Origin: Paracnuella aquatica
GTDB lineage: Bacteria > Bacteroidota > Bacteroidia > Chitinophagales > Chitinophagaceae
DNA: 64,000 bases
Direction: 5' to 3'
Assembly: GCF_003332885.2 (NCBI RefSeq)
Contig: NZ_QOWJ01000011.1
Span: 1-64,000 of the forward strand
Notes under the pieces: generated by a model
Told to the model about the DNA's origin: nothing
The model's database searches: none
Seen by the model: only the letters and a program-made list of their open reading frames with translations
Shown here: piece by piece, positions 17,479 to 25,311 of the stretch
Numbering within the stretch: the first letter of the stretch is position 1
Layout: every line of letters begins with the position of its first letter
Position numbers and translations under genes: made by a program

Positions 17479-18156
17479 ATATGGTAAGTACCAATTTTAA
17501 AGGTTAATGATGTGGTGCGGTAAAGAAATAGGAAGCTATGTGTACCCACTTTTGAATACTGCGCCCCGTAGGCGGCATGCACAGGGCAGCCTGCCGGCAA
17601 GGGAATACAGCCATTCTGAAAACAACTGCCTGCGCACAGGCAGCATGTATATAGAGAAAGCAAAAGCTTTTACAAACACATCTTCACAATCCTTTCGCAC
17701 CGATTTATATTTCGGGCACCGCGGGGCGGTGTGTTGCAAATATAATTTTTTTTGGAAAGGGGCAATGGGAATGTGAGAAGTCGGAAGTCGGAGGTCCGAA
17801 GTCGGAAGATGGGTTTTTTAAAATGTTGATTTAAAGTGAGGTAGCGGGGGTAAGGAAATGGTTTTGCTTAGTCTTGGACCTTGCTATTATATCAGGGTTT
17901 TTTGTCATCCTGAGCGCAGCGAAGGATCTGAGTAAGCGCCAAAGGGAGTGTGGAAACAAATGTCTGCTCCTATTGCTCTTTTTTTCGGTCACCAGCTCAG
18001 GTCCTTCGCTGCGCTCAGGATGACAAGGCCGGGAGCCTGCAAACAAATAGGAGGGCTGGCAGAAAATAATTTCCTTGGCTCTAACCTTTCATTCCAATAA
18101 TAGTACAACTGTCAATGCCGCCCCTATCTCCCGACTCCGGACTTCCGACTTCGGAC
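17479..18156. other. Repeat-filled spacer between ricT and holB
   Basis: About 680 bases with no gene. It holds a CTGCCTG-CGCA-CAGGCAG hairpin (17626-17643), a G+C-rich hairpin near 17717-17735 upstream of ricT, and two inverted-repeat families listed separately. Confidence 0.6.
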
Positions 18157-18159
18157 TCA
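17777..18159. repeat. CCGAAGTCGG-family inverted repeats (locus 2)
   Basis: GAAGTCGGAAGTCGGAGGTC begins at 17777 and continues to about 17809. The inverted counterpart (ACTCCGGACTTCCGACTTCG) lies at 18131-18159 and runs into the holB stop codon. About 320 bases separate the arms. Confidence 0.75.
17904..18024. repeat. TCATCCTGAGCGCAGCGAAGG inverted pair
   Basis: A 29-base block at 17904-17932 (TCATCCTGAGCGCAGCGAAG core) recurs inverted at 17996-18024 with about 64 bases between. This sequence type is a familiar intergenic palindromic repeat in several phyla. It nests inside the arms of the other repeat family at this locus. Confidence 0.8.
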
Positions 18160-19380
18160 TATTTCCACTACCGCATTGTTCCGGATGATGTAAAACAACT
18201 TAATGGTGAGGGCGTGAAACAGCATCTTGGCATTGGCGTTCCGCTCAATGTAATAGGCGGCGTCATCCAGTTCGCGGCTGATTTCGCCCTGCTGCTCCAC
18301 GGTGCAGATTTTATTGAGGCGCTGCGCAAAATCCAGTTCGTTTTGCGGCAGGCCCTGCAGGTGATGGCCCATGCCGGCCTCTTCCAAAACCTTAAGGCGC
18401 AAGGCCAGTTCCAGCAGGTGCTGGAAAAAGCGGAGGAACTGTTTGCCGTTTTCGCGGCCCATTCGGGCCAGGTCGTCAATACATTTGAGCTGCGCCTGCG
18501 GCTGGTATTTTACCGTGGCATTCAGCCAGTCGCGCAGCAGCGCCGAAAAATCCTCATCGGCGTGTTGCAGCAGGTGTAGCGCCTCGCGGTAGTTGCCCTC
18601 CGAAAGGCCGGCAATACGTTGGGCGGCATCGGCCGGCGTACCGTTGCGGCGTTGCAGGGCAGCGGCCACATCAGCCGGGTTTAAGGCCGGCACTTTTACC
18701 AGCTGGCACCGCGAAAGTATGGTCGATAAAATAGCGGACTCGCTTTCCGCCACCAAAATGAACAACGTATCGGCAGGCGGCTCCTCAATTAGTTTCAGCA
18801 GTTTATTGCCTTCTTTGCCCAGGTATTCGGGCATCCACAGCACCAGCACTTTGTAGCCGCTTTCAAAGCTTTTCAGGTTCAATTTCCGAATAATGTCGTT
18901 GCATTCGGCGGCGGTAATGTTGCCTTGTTTGTTTTCGGCGTTGATGAACTGCAGCCAGTCGTACACGTTGCCATATGGATATTGCTGTACAAACTCCCGC
19001 CATTCGGTGATGTAATCGGTACTGAGCGGCGGCGTGCCCGCCTTTTTAGTGATCACCGGGTAGGCATAATGAATATCTGGGTGCACCATCTGCTGCCCCT
19101 TGGAAAACGAAGATTGCTGGCTCGTCCAGCTATCGGCCTCGTCCGGTGTGGACGGCAGTGCGGGTGGCGGCGTGGCTTCGCCAAAAAGCGAAGCTTCGGC
19201 AGAATGGCCTTTTTGCTGCGGCAGGGATGAAATGTATTGGGCAAAAGCAAGGGCAAGGGGCAGGGCACCGCTGCCTTCTTTGCCCAAAAACAGCAGGGCA
19301 TGGCTCAGGCGGTTGTGCTGCACCATCTCAACGAGGTGCCCCTTTACTTCTTGTTGGCCAATAACATCAGAAAACAGCAT
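18157..19380 (-). CDS. holB: DNA polymerase III subunit delta'
   Basis: A 407-residue clamp-loader subunit. It opens MLFSDVIGQQEVKGHL as DNA polymerase III delta' proteins do, and has HALLFLGKEGSGALPLALAFA, a degenerate P-loop lacking the Lys-Thr/Ser needed for ATP use, as expected for delta'. NKLLKLIEEPPADTLFIL and LSRCQLVKVP match the family's SRC region. The start at 19380 is chosen over an ATG 18 codons upstream because it begins at the conserved domain. It is longer than the usual ~330 residues, owing mainly to an insertion near residues 70-105. The product loads the beta clamp at the replication fork. Confidence 0.88.
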   Translation of the reverse strand: MLFSDVIGQQEVKGHLVEMVQHNRLSHALLFLGKEGSGALPLALAFAQYISSLPQQKGHSAEASLFGEATPPPALPSTPDEADSWTSQQSSFSKGQQMVHPDIHYAYPVITKKAGTPPLSTDYITEWREFVQQYPYGNVYDWLQFINAENKQGNITAAECNDIIRKLNLKSFESGYKVLVLWMPEYLGKEGNKLLKLIEEPPADTLFILVAESESAILSTILSRCQLVKVPALNPADVAAALQRRNGTPADAAQRIAGLSEGNYREALHLLQHADEDFSALLRDWLNATVKYQPQAQLKCIDDLARMGRENGKQFLRFFQHLLELALRLKVLEEAGMGHHLQGLPQNELDFAQRLNKICTVEQQGEISRELDDAAYYIERNANAKMLFHALTIKLFYIIRNNAVVEI

Positions 19381-19418
19381 CCGGGAACTAAGATTTACAG
19401 GATTAAAAGGGATTGAAA

Positions 19419-19442
19419 AAGAAAAGCCGCCCAAAGGCGGCT
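19419..19442 (-). terminator. Terminator of the glutathione peroxidase gene
   Basis: AGCCGCC-CAAA-GGCGGCT (19425-19442, approximate 7-bp stem). On the minus strand it is followed by CTTTTTCTTTTTC, a good T-run, about 115 bases after the peroxidase stop. Confidence 0.65.
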
Positions 19443-19556
19443 CAAAAGTAGTGAGAACGAGGAGAACTATGATTTATGGGATGAAACGGATTGGGCGGGA
19501 GATAACGGTCATTAATTTTTCCTCGTTAATCCCTTCCAATCCCCAAAATCCGGGTT

Positions 19557-20072
19557 CTATAATTTGCTGGTCAACTCTTCGCTCAGCGGGCTGGTTTTGC
19601 TGGGGATCACGGCAATGAGTTTGCCTTTTTCATCGAGCAAAAACTTGGTGAAGTTCCATTTGATGGGATCTTCCACACCCATGCGGGCCGCTTCGCCGGT
19701 CAGGTATTTAAACAGCGGGTGAATGTCTTCGCCTTTAACCGAAACCTTTTCGGCCATGGTAAACGTAACGCCGTAGTTGCGTTTGCAAAACTCGCTGATC
19801 TCGGTGTTGGAACCGGGCTCTTGTCCGGCAAAGTTGTTAGCGGGGAAACCCACGATCACCAGTTTGTCTTTATATTTTTTATGCAATTCTTCTAGGTCTT
19901 TGTACTGGGGCGTAAGGCCGCATTTGGAGGCCGTGTTCACGATCAGGATTTTTTTACCCTTGTATTTCGAAAAATCAATCTGGTTGCCTTCCAGTCCGGG
20001 CACTTTAAAGTCGTAAATAGAAACCGCCATCGAAAAAGCAGCCAAGGTCATAGCCAATAATATTGTTTTCAT
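19557..20072 (-). CDS. Glutathione peroxidase family protein, exported
   Basis: A 171-residue thiol peroxidase that reduces peroxides. The peroxidatic cysteine is C51 in NTASKCGLTPQY; the partner Gln (NNFAGQEPG) and Trp (KWNFTKFL) complete the active site. It is a cysteine, not selenocysteine, enzyme and probably uses thioredoxin. The start at 20072 gives an N-terminal signal-like segment (MKTILLAMTLAAFSMAV), suggesting a periplasmic location. A longer frame to 20174 has no such support. It is a single-gene unit with its own terminator. Confidence 0.92.
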   Translation of the reverse strand: MKTILLAMTLAAFSMAVSIYDFKVPGLEGNQIDFSKYKGKKILIVNTASKCGLTPQYKDLEELHKKYKDKLVIVGFPANNFAGQEPGSNTEISEFCKRNYGVTFTMAEKVSVKGEDIHPLFKYLTGEAARMGVEDPIKWNFTKFLLDEKGKLIAVIPSKTSPLSEELTSKL

Positions 20073-20255
20073 GATGTGTTGTGTTGTAGTGGTGTAATAA
20101 CAAAGTAAAGCTACAGAAGTTGGCGCAAGATTGACAACAGTTTTCAGACGATCAGCAAAAGCCGGGGGTTGCATTGAAATGGGTACCGGATTGTTTCAAA
20201 ACAACCGTTTGCGTGGGCTTCAAGGCAATGTTCTTTTTCTCCTTAGCTTTATGCG

Positions 20256-21617
20256 GTGAGAATCCTTGTCCTTTGCGCCATCGCTGCATTATTATGGTCC
20301 TGCCAAAAAGAATCATTTACCACCGATGCCGCTTCCCGGCTTTCCCTGCTTGCCGATACCCTGCATTTTGACACCGTGTTTTCCAGTGCCGGCTCCACGG
20401 TGCGTTCTTTTAAAATATTCAACAATAACAGCAAAGGCATCCGCATTCAATCCATCCGCATGGGTGGTGGTGCCGCTTCGCCGTTTTCATTAAATGTAAA
20501 CGGCGAGCCCGGCGCAGTGATCAGCGGTGTGGATGTGCCGGCCGGTGATAGTGCCTATGTTTTTGTGTCGGTAAATGTGGATCCTTCGGCCGCGGCGCAA
20601 CCTTTTGTAGTAGCCGACTCTGTTGAGATCAATTACAACGGCAACCGCGAAGTGGTGCAACTGCAGGCATATGGGCAAAATGCACGCTTCATTAACCGGC
20701 GCACCATTACCACCCATGAAATATGGAACAAGGATCTGCCTTACGTGGTGCTGGGCGAACTGCGGGTGGCTGCCGGCGCCACACTTACCATTGAACAGGG
20801 CACCAGAATATTTGTACACAATACTGCACCCATTATTATTGCCGGTACGCTTGTAGTGCAGGGCGCTGCGGATAGTGCCAACCGCGTTTATTTTAGCGGC
20901 AGCCGTCTCGACGAACCGTACCGCAATCATCCGGGCTCGTGGCCGGGCATCCGCTTTGCGGCGGGCAGCAGGCGCAACCGCGTTGCATTTGCCCAGATAA
21001 AAAATGCCTACGGGGGCATAGTGCTCGAAAGAGCAGCGCAATTGAACCTTTCGGAAACCATCATTGAAGGCGCTTTTGATGCCGGTATTTCGGGACAGGA
21101 TGCATCGCTTACGGCAAGCAATGTGTTGATCAGCAACTGCAGCAAAGGCGTGGTAATGGCGGGTGGGCAGTATGCGTTTGATCATTGCACCATTGTGGGA
21201 TACAACACCCGCTACCTGCTGCGCAAAGAGCCGCTGGTGCAGGCGGGCAATGTGGTGTCGGTAAACGGCACGCCGGTTGGTGTGCCGCTGTCTGCGGTAT
21301 TCCGCAATTGTATTATCTGGGGAGCGGCACCGGAACTATCTGATGAAGTGTTCCTATTGCCCCAACCCGGACTTGCATTTTCAGCGCAGTTCGATCATGT
21401 TTTATGGAAGGTGAATGCCGTTCCAACTGCGGCAACTGCAAATAATGTTTTTGATGAAGATCCACAGTTCCGGAGCACAGAAAATGGGTCCTTTGATTTT
21501 AGACTGCAGGCCACTTCATCAGCCATTGATAAAGGAAAAGCTTCTTTTATTGATAAAGACCTGGATGGCAAACAACGCCCAAATGGCCTGCCCGATTTGG
21601 GGGCATATGAGGAGTAG
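20256..21617 (+). CDS. Lipoprotein with right-handed beta-helix
   Basis: A 453-residue lipoprotein: signal peptide with lipobox LWSC (about residues 13-16), an Ig-like N-terminal region (about 25-130, containing FDTVFSSAGSTVRSFKIFN), then a repeat-rich parallel beta-helix (GTLVVQGAADSANRVYFSG to ISNCSKGVVMAGG). The C-terminus has FDFRLQATSSAIDKG and GLPDLGAYE, typical of the 'choice-of-anchor Q'/pectate-lyase-like endings. No catalytic residues can be named, so a surface or periplasmic scaffold or binding role is as likely as an enzyme. It starts with GTG at 20256; the ATG at 20251 is out of frame. Confidence 0.8.
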   Translation: MRILVLCAIAALLWSCQKESFTTDAASRLSLLADTLHFDTVFSSAGSTVRSFKIFNNNSKGIRIQSIRMGGGAASPFSLNVNGEPGAVISGVDVPAGDSAYVFVSVNVDPSAAAQPFVVADSVEINYNGNREVVQLQAYGQNARFINRRTITTHEIWNKDLPYVVLGELRVAAGATLTIEQGTRIFVHNTAPIIIAGTLVVQGAADSANRVYFSGSRLDEPYRNHPGSWPGIRFAAGSRRNRVAFAQIKNAYGGIVLERAAQLNLSETIIEGAFDAGISGQDASLTASNVLISNCSKGVVMAGGQYAFDHCTIVGYNTRYLLRKEPLVQAGNVVSVNGTPVGVPLSAVFRNCIIWGAAPELSDEVFLLPQPGLAFSAQFDHVLWKVNAVPTAATANNVFDEDPQFRSTENGSFDFRLQATSSAIDKGKASFIDKDLDGKQRPNGLPDLGAYEE

Positions 21618-21657
21618 GTGAAGAGTTGATGGATGATAGATGGTGGATGATTGTTGT

Positions 21658-22485
21658 TTAATTAAATGCGCAGCACAACGTAGCTATACTTAACCGCACA
21701 TCGGGTACATTAAGCAAGCATCGGCCGCAGGCTTCCAGCGTGGCGCCAGTGGTTACCACATCATCTACCAGCAACAGGTGTTTGCCTTGTAATGCTGCAG
21801 GATCAGTTACTAAAAAACGGCCGTCCATATTTTGCCATCGTTCCACTCTTGATTTCTTGGTTTGGCTTTCAGTGTGATGGGTACGAATGATAGCCTGGTG
21901 CAGCACCGGCTTTTGCAATGCCTGCGCCATGCCATCGCACAACACGCGGGCCTGGTTGTAACCACGTTGGTGTTCTTTTTCGGGATAGAGCGGCAGCGGC
22001 ACCAGCGCATCTACCTGCATGAACCGGTTGGTGCCGGCAAGATGTGCGCCGATCGTTTTGCCCAGCCACAAACCCACTTCTTTATTACCCCGGTATTTTA
22101 GTGCATGCATCAGGTTTTGCATCACCGAGTCTTTGGTAAAAAAGTATTGCGATGAAGCATAAGTAATGGGCAGGCGTCCCCAAAATATTTTCTCAATCGG
22201 ATTGTTGGCGTGGTGCTCGAAGTGTGTCCGGGGCAATGCATCGGCACAAGTGGTGCACAACACCTGGTTGGCCTGCAACATATCGGTGCCGCAACCGGTG
22301 CAGCAATGCGGAAATACCAGGTGCAACAAACTGTCGGCAGTTTGTTTTAATTCATGCAAGCTAGATGTAAAGAGTTGTTGGTAACGCAAGTTTTGGTTTT
22401 GCAACAAGATAACAGGCGGAACGGTGGATTCAAAGCAGGCAGATGAATAAGTCAAAAGGCAAAAGTGAAAACCCAAAAGTGACAT
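21658..22485 (-). CDS. comF: ComF family protein (phosphoribosyltransferase-like)
   Basis: A 275-residue protein with an N-terminal zinc-ribbon (FPHCCTGCGTDM then VLCTTCADAL) and a C-terminal phosphoribosyltransferase fold with the PRPP motif LLLVDDVVTTGATL. VPLPLYPEKEHQRGYNQA is the signature block of ComF proteins. In naturally competent bacteria ComF acts in processing incoming DNA together with helicase and recombinase; here the role is unproven. The first ~50 residues look unlike the family, so the real start may be a TTG or other codon nearer the zinc motif. It precedes radA on the same strand in the opposite gene order. Confidence 0.88.
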   Translation of the reverse strand: MSLLGFHFCLLTYSSACFESTVPPVILLQNQNLRYQQLFTSSLHELKQTADSLLHLVFPHCCTGCGTDMLQANQVLCTTCADALPRTHFEHHANNPIEKIFWGRLPITYASSQYFFTKDSVMQNLMHALKYRGNKEVGLWLGKTIGAHLAGTNRFMQVDALVPLPLYPEKEHQRGYNQARVLCDGMAQALQKPVLHQAIIRTHHTESQTKKSRVERWQNMDGRFLVTDPAALQGKHLLLVDDVVTTGATLEACGRCLLNVPDVRLSIATLCCAFN

Positions 22486-22547
22486 TACAAACAGAGCACA
22501 ACTTTTAGGTTTTACCTTTCAACTTTTGACCTACCCTTTCACAAGCA

Positions 22548-23933
22548 TTATCCATTAAACAAATACCGATATACTTCTTCCACTTGCCCCATCAACACTA
22601 CTTCTATATTATACCGGTTGGTGGACAGGCCTTTTTGACTGTACTTGGAAATAATGATTTTATCAAAGCCTAATTTCTCCGCTTCCGCAATGCGTTGCTC
22701 CACGCGGTTTACAGCCCGTATCTCGCCACTGAGGCCCACTTCGCCGGCAAAGCAAATGTTGTGCGGAATAGCCACATCTTCATAGGAAGAAAGCAAGGCA
22801 CACAGCACCGCCAGGTCGATGGATGGATCTTCTACTTTCAGCCCGCCGGCAATGTTGAGGAACACATCTTTTACACCAAAATGAAAGCCGCCGCGTTTTT
22901 CCAACACAGCCAACAGCAGTTGCAGCCTGCGCAGGTCAAAACCACTAACGGTGCGTTGCGGTGTACCGTACACCGATTGTGTAACCAGTGCCTGAACTTC
23001 AATGAGCAGTGGCCGCTGCCCTTCAAGCGTTGCCGCAATGGCAATGCCACTGAGCGCATCTTCTTTTTGCGTGATCAGTATTTCGCTGGGATTGAGCACG
23101 GCGCTCATGCCCATTTCATTCATTTGATAAATGCCTATTTCGGCAGTGGAGCCAAAGCGGTTTTTCAGCGTTCGCAAAATGCGGTATGCATAGTGGCGGT
23201 CGCCTTCAAATTGCAGCACCGTATCCACCATATGCTCCAGCACTTTGGGGCCTGCTATGTTGCCTTCTTTAGTGATATGGCCAATCAGGAAAACAGGCGT
23301 ATGCGTTTCTTTGGCAAACTGCTGAAACTCGGCGGCGCATTCTTTTATTTGCGACACACTTCCTGCAGATGATTCAATAAATGGCGACTCCAATGTTTGA
23401 ATAGAATCAACGATGATCAGTTCGGGCTTCAGCTTTTTTATTTCCGCAAAAATGGTTTGCGTGGATGTTTCGGTGAGCAGGTAAAAATCTTCGTTTTCTT
23501 TTTGCAGCCGGTCGGCACGCATCTTTATTTGCTGGCCGCTTTCCTCGCCACTGATGTACAGTGTTGTTACACCCTGCATCATCAATCCCATTTGTAAAAA
23601 AAGCGTTGATTTACCAATGCCTGGTTCACCGGCAACCAACACAATGGAGCCCGGAACAATGCCACCACCCAACACACGATTGAGTTCGGGATCGGCAGTT
23701 AGTGTGCGGGGCATTTCGTGTGCCACTACCTGTTGCAGCGCCACTGTTTTTTTGCTGCGGTTATCACCGTTGTATTCTTTCCAATCGGTTGCTGCCGATC
23801 CTTTTTTTGTATCCTTTTGAATGAGTTCTTCAACAAACGTATTCCATTGCTGGCAGCCCGGACATTTGCCCAACCACTTGGCACTTTCATAACCACAACT
23901 CTGACAGAAAAAACCTGTTTTTACTTTCGACAT
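22548..23933 (-). CDS. radA: DNA repair protein RadA
   Basis: A 461-residue RecA-like helicase that drives branch migration in recombination. It has an N-terminal C4 zinc finger (CQSCGYESAKWLGKCPGC), a Walker A motif GEPGIGKST, the RadA-specific KNRFG motif (LKNRFGST), and a Lon-protease-like C-terminal domain (GGLKVEDPSIDLAVLCALLSS). The start at 23933 is set by the zinc finger; the open frame continues 62 codons upstream without family similarity. comF lies downstream on the same strand. Confidence 0.96.
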   Translation of the reverse strand: MSKVKTGFFCQSCGYESAKWLGKCPGCQQWNTFVEELIQKDTKKGSAATDWKEYNGDNRSKKTVALQQVVAHEMPRTLTADPELNRVLGGGIVPGSIVLVAGEPGIGKSTLFLQMGLMMQGVTTLYISGEESGQQIKMRADRLQKENEDFYLLTETSTQTIFAEIKKLKPELIIVDSIQTLESPFIESSAGSVSQIKECAAEFQQFAKETHTPVFLIGHITKEGNIAGPKVLEHMVDTVLQFEGDRHYAYRILRTLKNRFGSTAEIGIYQMNEMGMSAVLNPSEILITQKEDALSGIAIAATLEGQRPLLIEVQALVTQSVYGTPQRTVSGFDLRRLQLLLAVLEKRGGFHFGVKDVFLNIAGGLKVEDPSIDLAVLCALLSSYEDVAIPHNICFAGEVGLSGEIRAVNRVEQRIAEAEKLGFDKIIISKYSQKGLSTNRYNIEVVLMGQVEEVYRYLFNG

Positions 23934-24396
23934 GCTTGGTGAATGCAATAAATAATTTGAAAAATTGGCGTAGCAAAAAGCTGGAAGGTATTGGTAAAAA
24001 CCCGGAGTGAAATTCCGGGATCGGGGCAAAGATAAAAAGTAAAAAGGGCCGACCAGAAGACCGACCCTTTTACTTACTAACCCATTAAATTCTGACACTA
24101 AATTACAAATATGCCCCACATTTCAAAATAATTTTTTTGCACGAAGGGCCCTTTTTCAGCCATTTGAAGGTTAAAAAAAGAGGCGAATAAATCGATTAAA
24201 ATATTGATTTGTAACAATTTATAATTGTCAAGTAAAAGTTCTGGAAAAATCTGGTGCTGTTAAACTGTCAGTATGAGTGGCCAATTTCGGGGCCAGGCTG
24301 ACAAAATGGTGGCCTAATTGTTAAAGCCTGTACGGCTGTGCTTAAAATCGGCCGATTGGTAATAGATTTGATGGTTCATAGAAAAACCTACAACGC
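23934..24396. other. Divergent intergenic region radA / metallopeptidase
   Basis: About 460 bases between divergent genes. A G-T-rich hairpin with A4/T5 flanks (24044-24073, GGGTCGGTC and GGTCGGCCC on the minus strand) could act as a leader structure for radA. The rest is A+T-rich with no gene seen. Confidence 0.45.
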
Positions 24397-25089
24397 ATGA
24401 CGCCATCTATAATGATCGTTTCTTTTATCTTTTTGGGGATTAGTATGCTGGTATCGGCCATACTGAAACGCAAGTTCAACACTTTCAGTAAAATCCCCAT
24501 TGCTGCCCGGCTTACCGGTAAGCAAATTGCTGAGCGGATGCTGCGCGAAAACGGTATCTATGATGTTCAGGTTGTTTCGGTGCCCGGCTTCCTGTCGGAC
24601 CACTACAACCCCATGAATAAGACCATTAACCTGAGCCCCGATGTGTACAGTGGCTATAGCGTGGCCGCCGCTGCGGTAGCTGCCCACGAAACCGGCCATG
24701 CCGTGCAGCACGCCACCGCCTACACCTGGCTCACGCTGCGCAGCAAACTGGTGCCGGCCGTACAGTTTAGCTCCAACCTGGTAAACTGGGTGCTGCTGAT
24801 CGGTATCATTATGGCTTCTTCGGGCAATTATACGCTGTTGCTGGTGGGCATTATCCTGTTTGCCCTTACCGTAGTGTTTTCGGTAATTACCCTGCCGGTA
24901 GAGTTTGATGCCAGCCGCCGGGCCCTTGCCTGGTTGCAAAGTACCAACGTTACTACCCCTCAGGAATATCCTAAGGCAAAAAATGCACTTACCTGGGCTG
25001 CAATGACTTATGTAGTAGCTGCACTGGCCGCCGTGGCTACCCTGATGCAGTACGTAATGATATTTTTGGGCGGCCGCGATCGTGAGTAA
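24397..25089 (+). CDS. Membrane zinc metallopeptidase, YugP family
   Basis: A 230-residue membrane protein with the zinc-binding HExxH motif in AAHETGHAVQHA (around residues 101-111). It has an N-terminal membrane helix (about 3-22), two central helices (about 130-165) and a C-terminal one, which match the YugP-like neutral zinc metallopeptidases. The third zinc ligand is probably the Glu in LPVEFDASRRAL. Substrates are unknown. It stands alone and is followed by a strong terminator. Confidence 0.88.
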   Translation: MTPSIMIVSFIFLGISMLVSAILKRKFNTFSKIPIAARLTGKQIAERMLRENGIYDVQVVSVPGFLSDHYNPMNKTINLSPDVYSGYSVAAAAVAAHETGHAVQHATAYTWLTLRSKLVPAVQFSSNLVNWVLLIGIIMASSGNYTLLLVGIILFALTVVFSVITLPVEFDASRRALAWLQSTNVTTPQEYPKAKNALTWAAMTYVVAALAAVATLMQYVMIFLGGRDRE

Positions 25090-25233
25090 GCGCAAAAGGC
25101 TTAATGTGTGGACAACTCATACATTTGCCTTTATCGCTATGTATGTTTGAATGAGGTTGAATCAATAATTTGGCTATATGGTAAAAAAATGAGTTGTTAA
25201 TATAGCCGAGGTTGTTGTTTGAATAATATGGAG

Positions 25234-25260
25234 AGCCACGCAGCATATGCGTGGCTTTTT
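25234..25260 (+). terminator. Terminator of the metallopeptidase gene
   Basis: AGCCACGCA (25234-25242) pairs with TGCGTGGCT (25248-25256), followed by TTTTT. Confidence 0.85.
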
Positions 25261-25289
25261 GCTGTCTGCATCTTTTAAGTTTATTTTTA
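25258..25289 (+). promoter_or_regulatory. Candidate promoter of the first SusC/SusD pair
   Basis: TTTG at 25258-25261, a 20-base spacer and TATTTTTA at 25282-25289 (seven of eight to TAnnTTTG). It overlaps the T-run of the upstream terminator and would give a very short leader before the ATG at 25312. Confidence 0.35.
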
Positions 25290-25311
25290 CATCCTTAAAA
25301 TTCAGACATAT

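Noticed and set aside
17881-18060. CRISPR-like repeated blocks between ricT and holB
   Set aside because: Only one inverted pair with no regularly spaced direct repeats or spacers.
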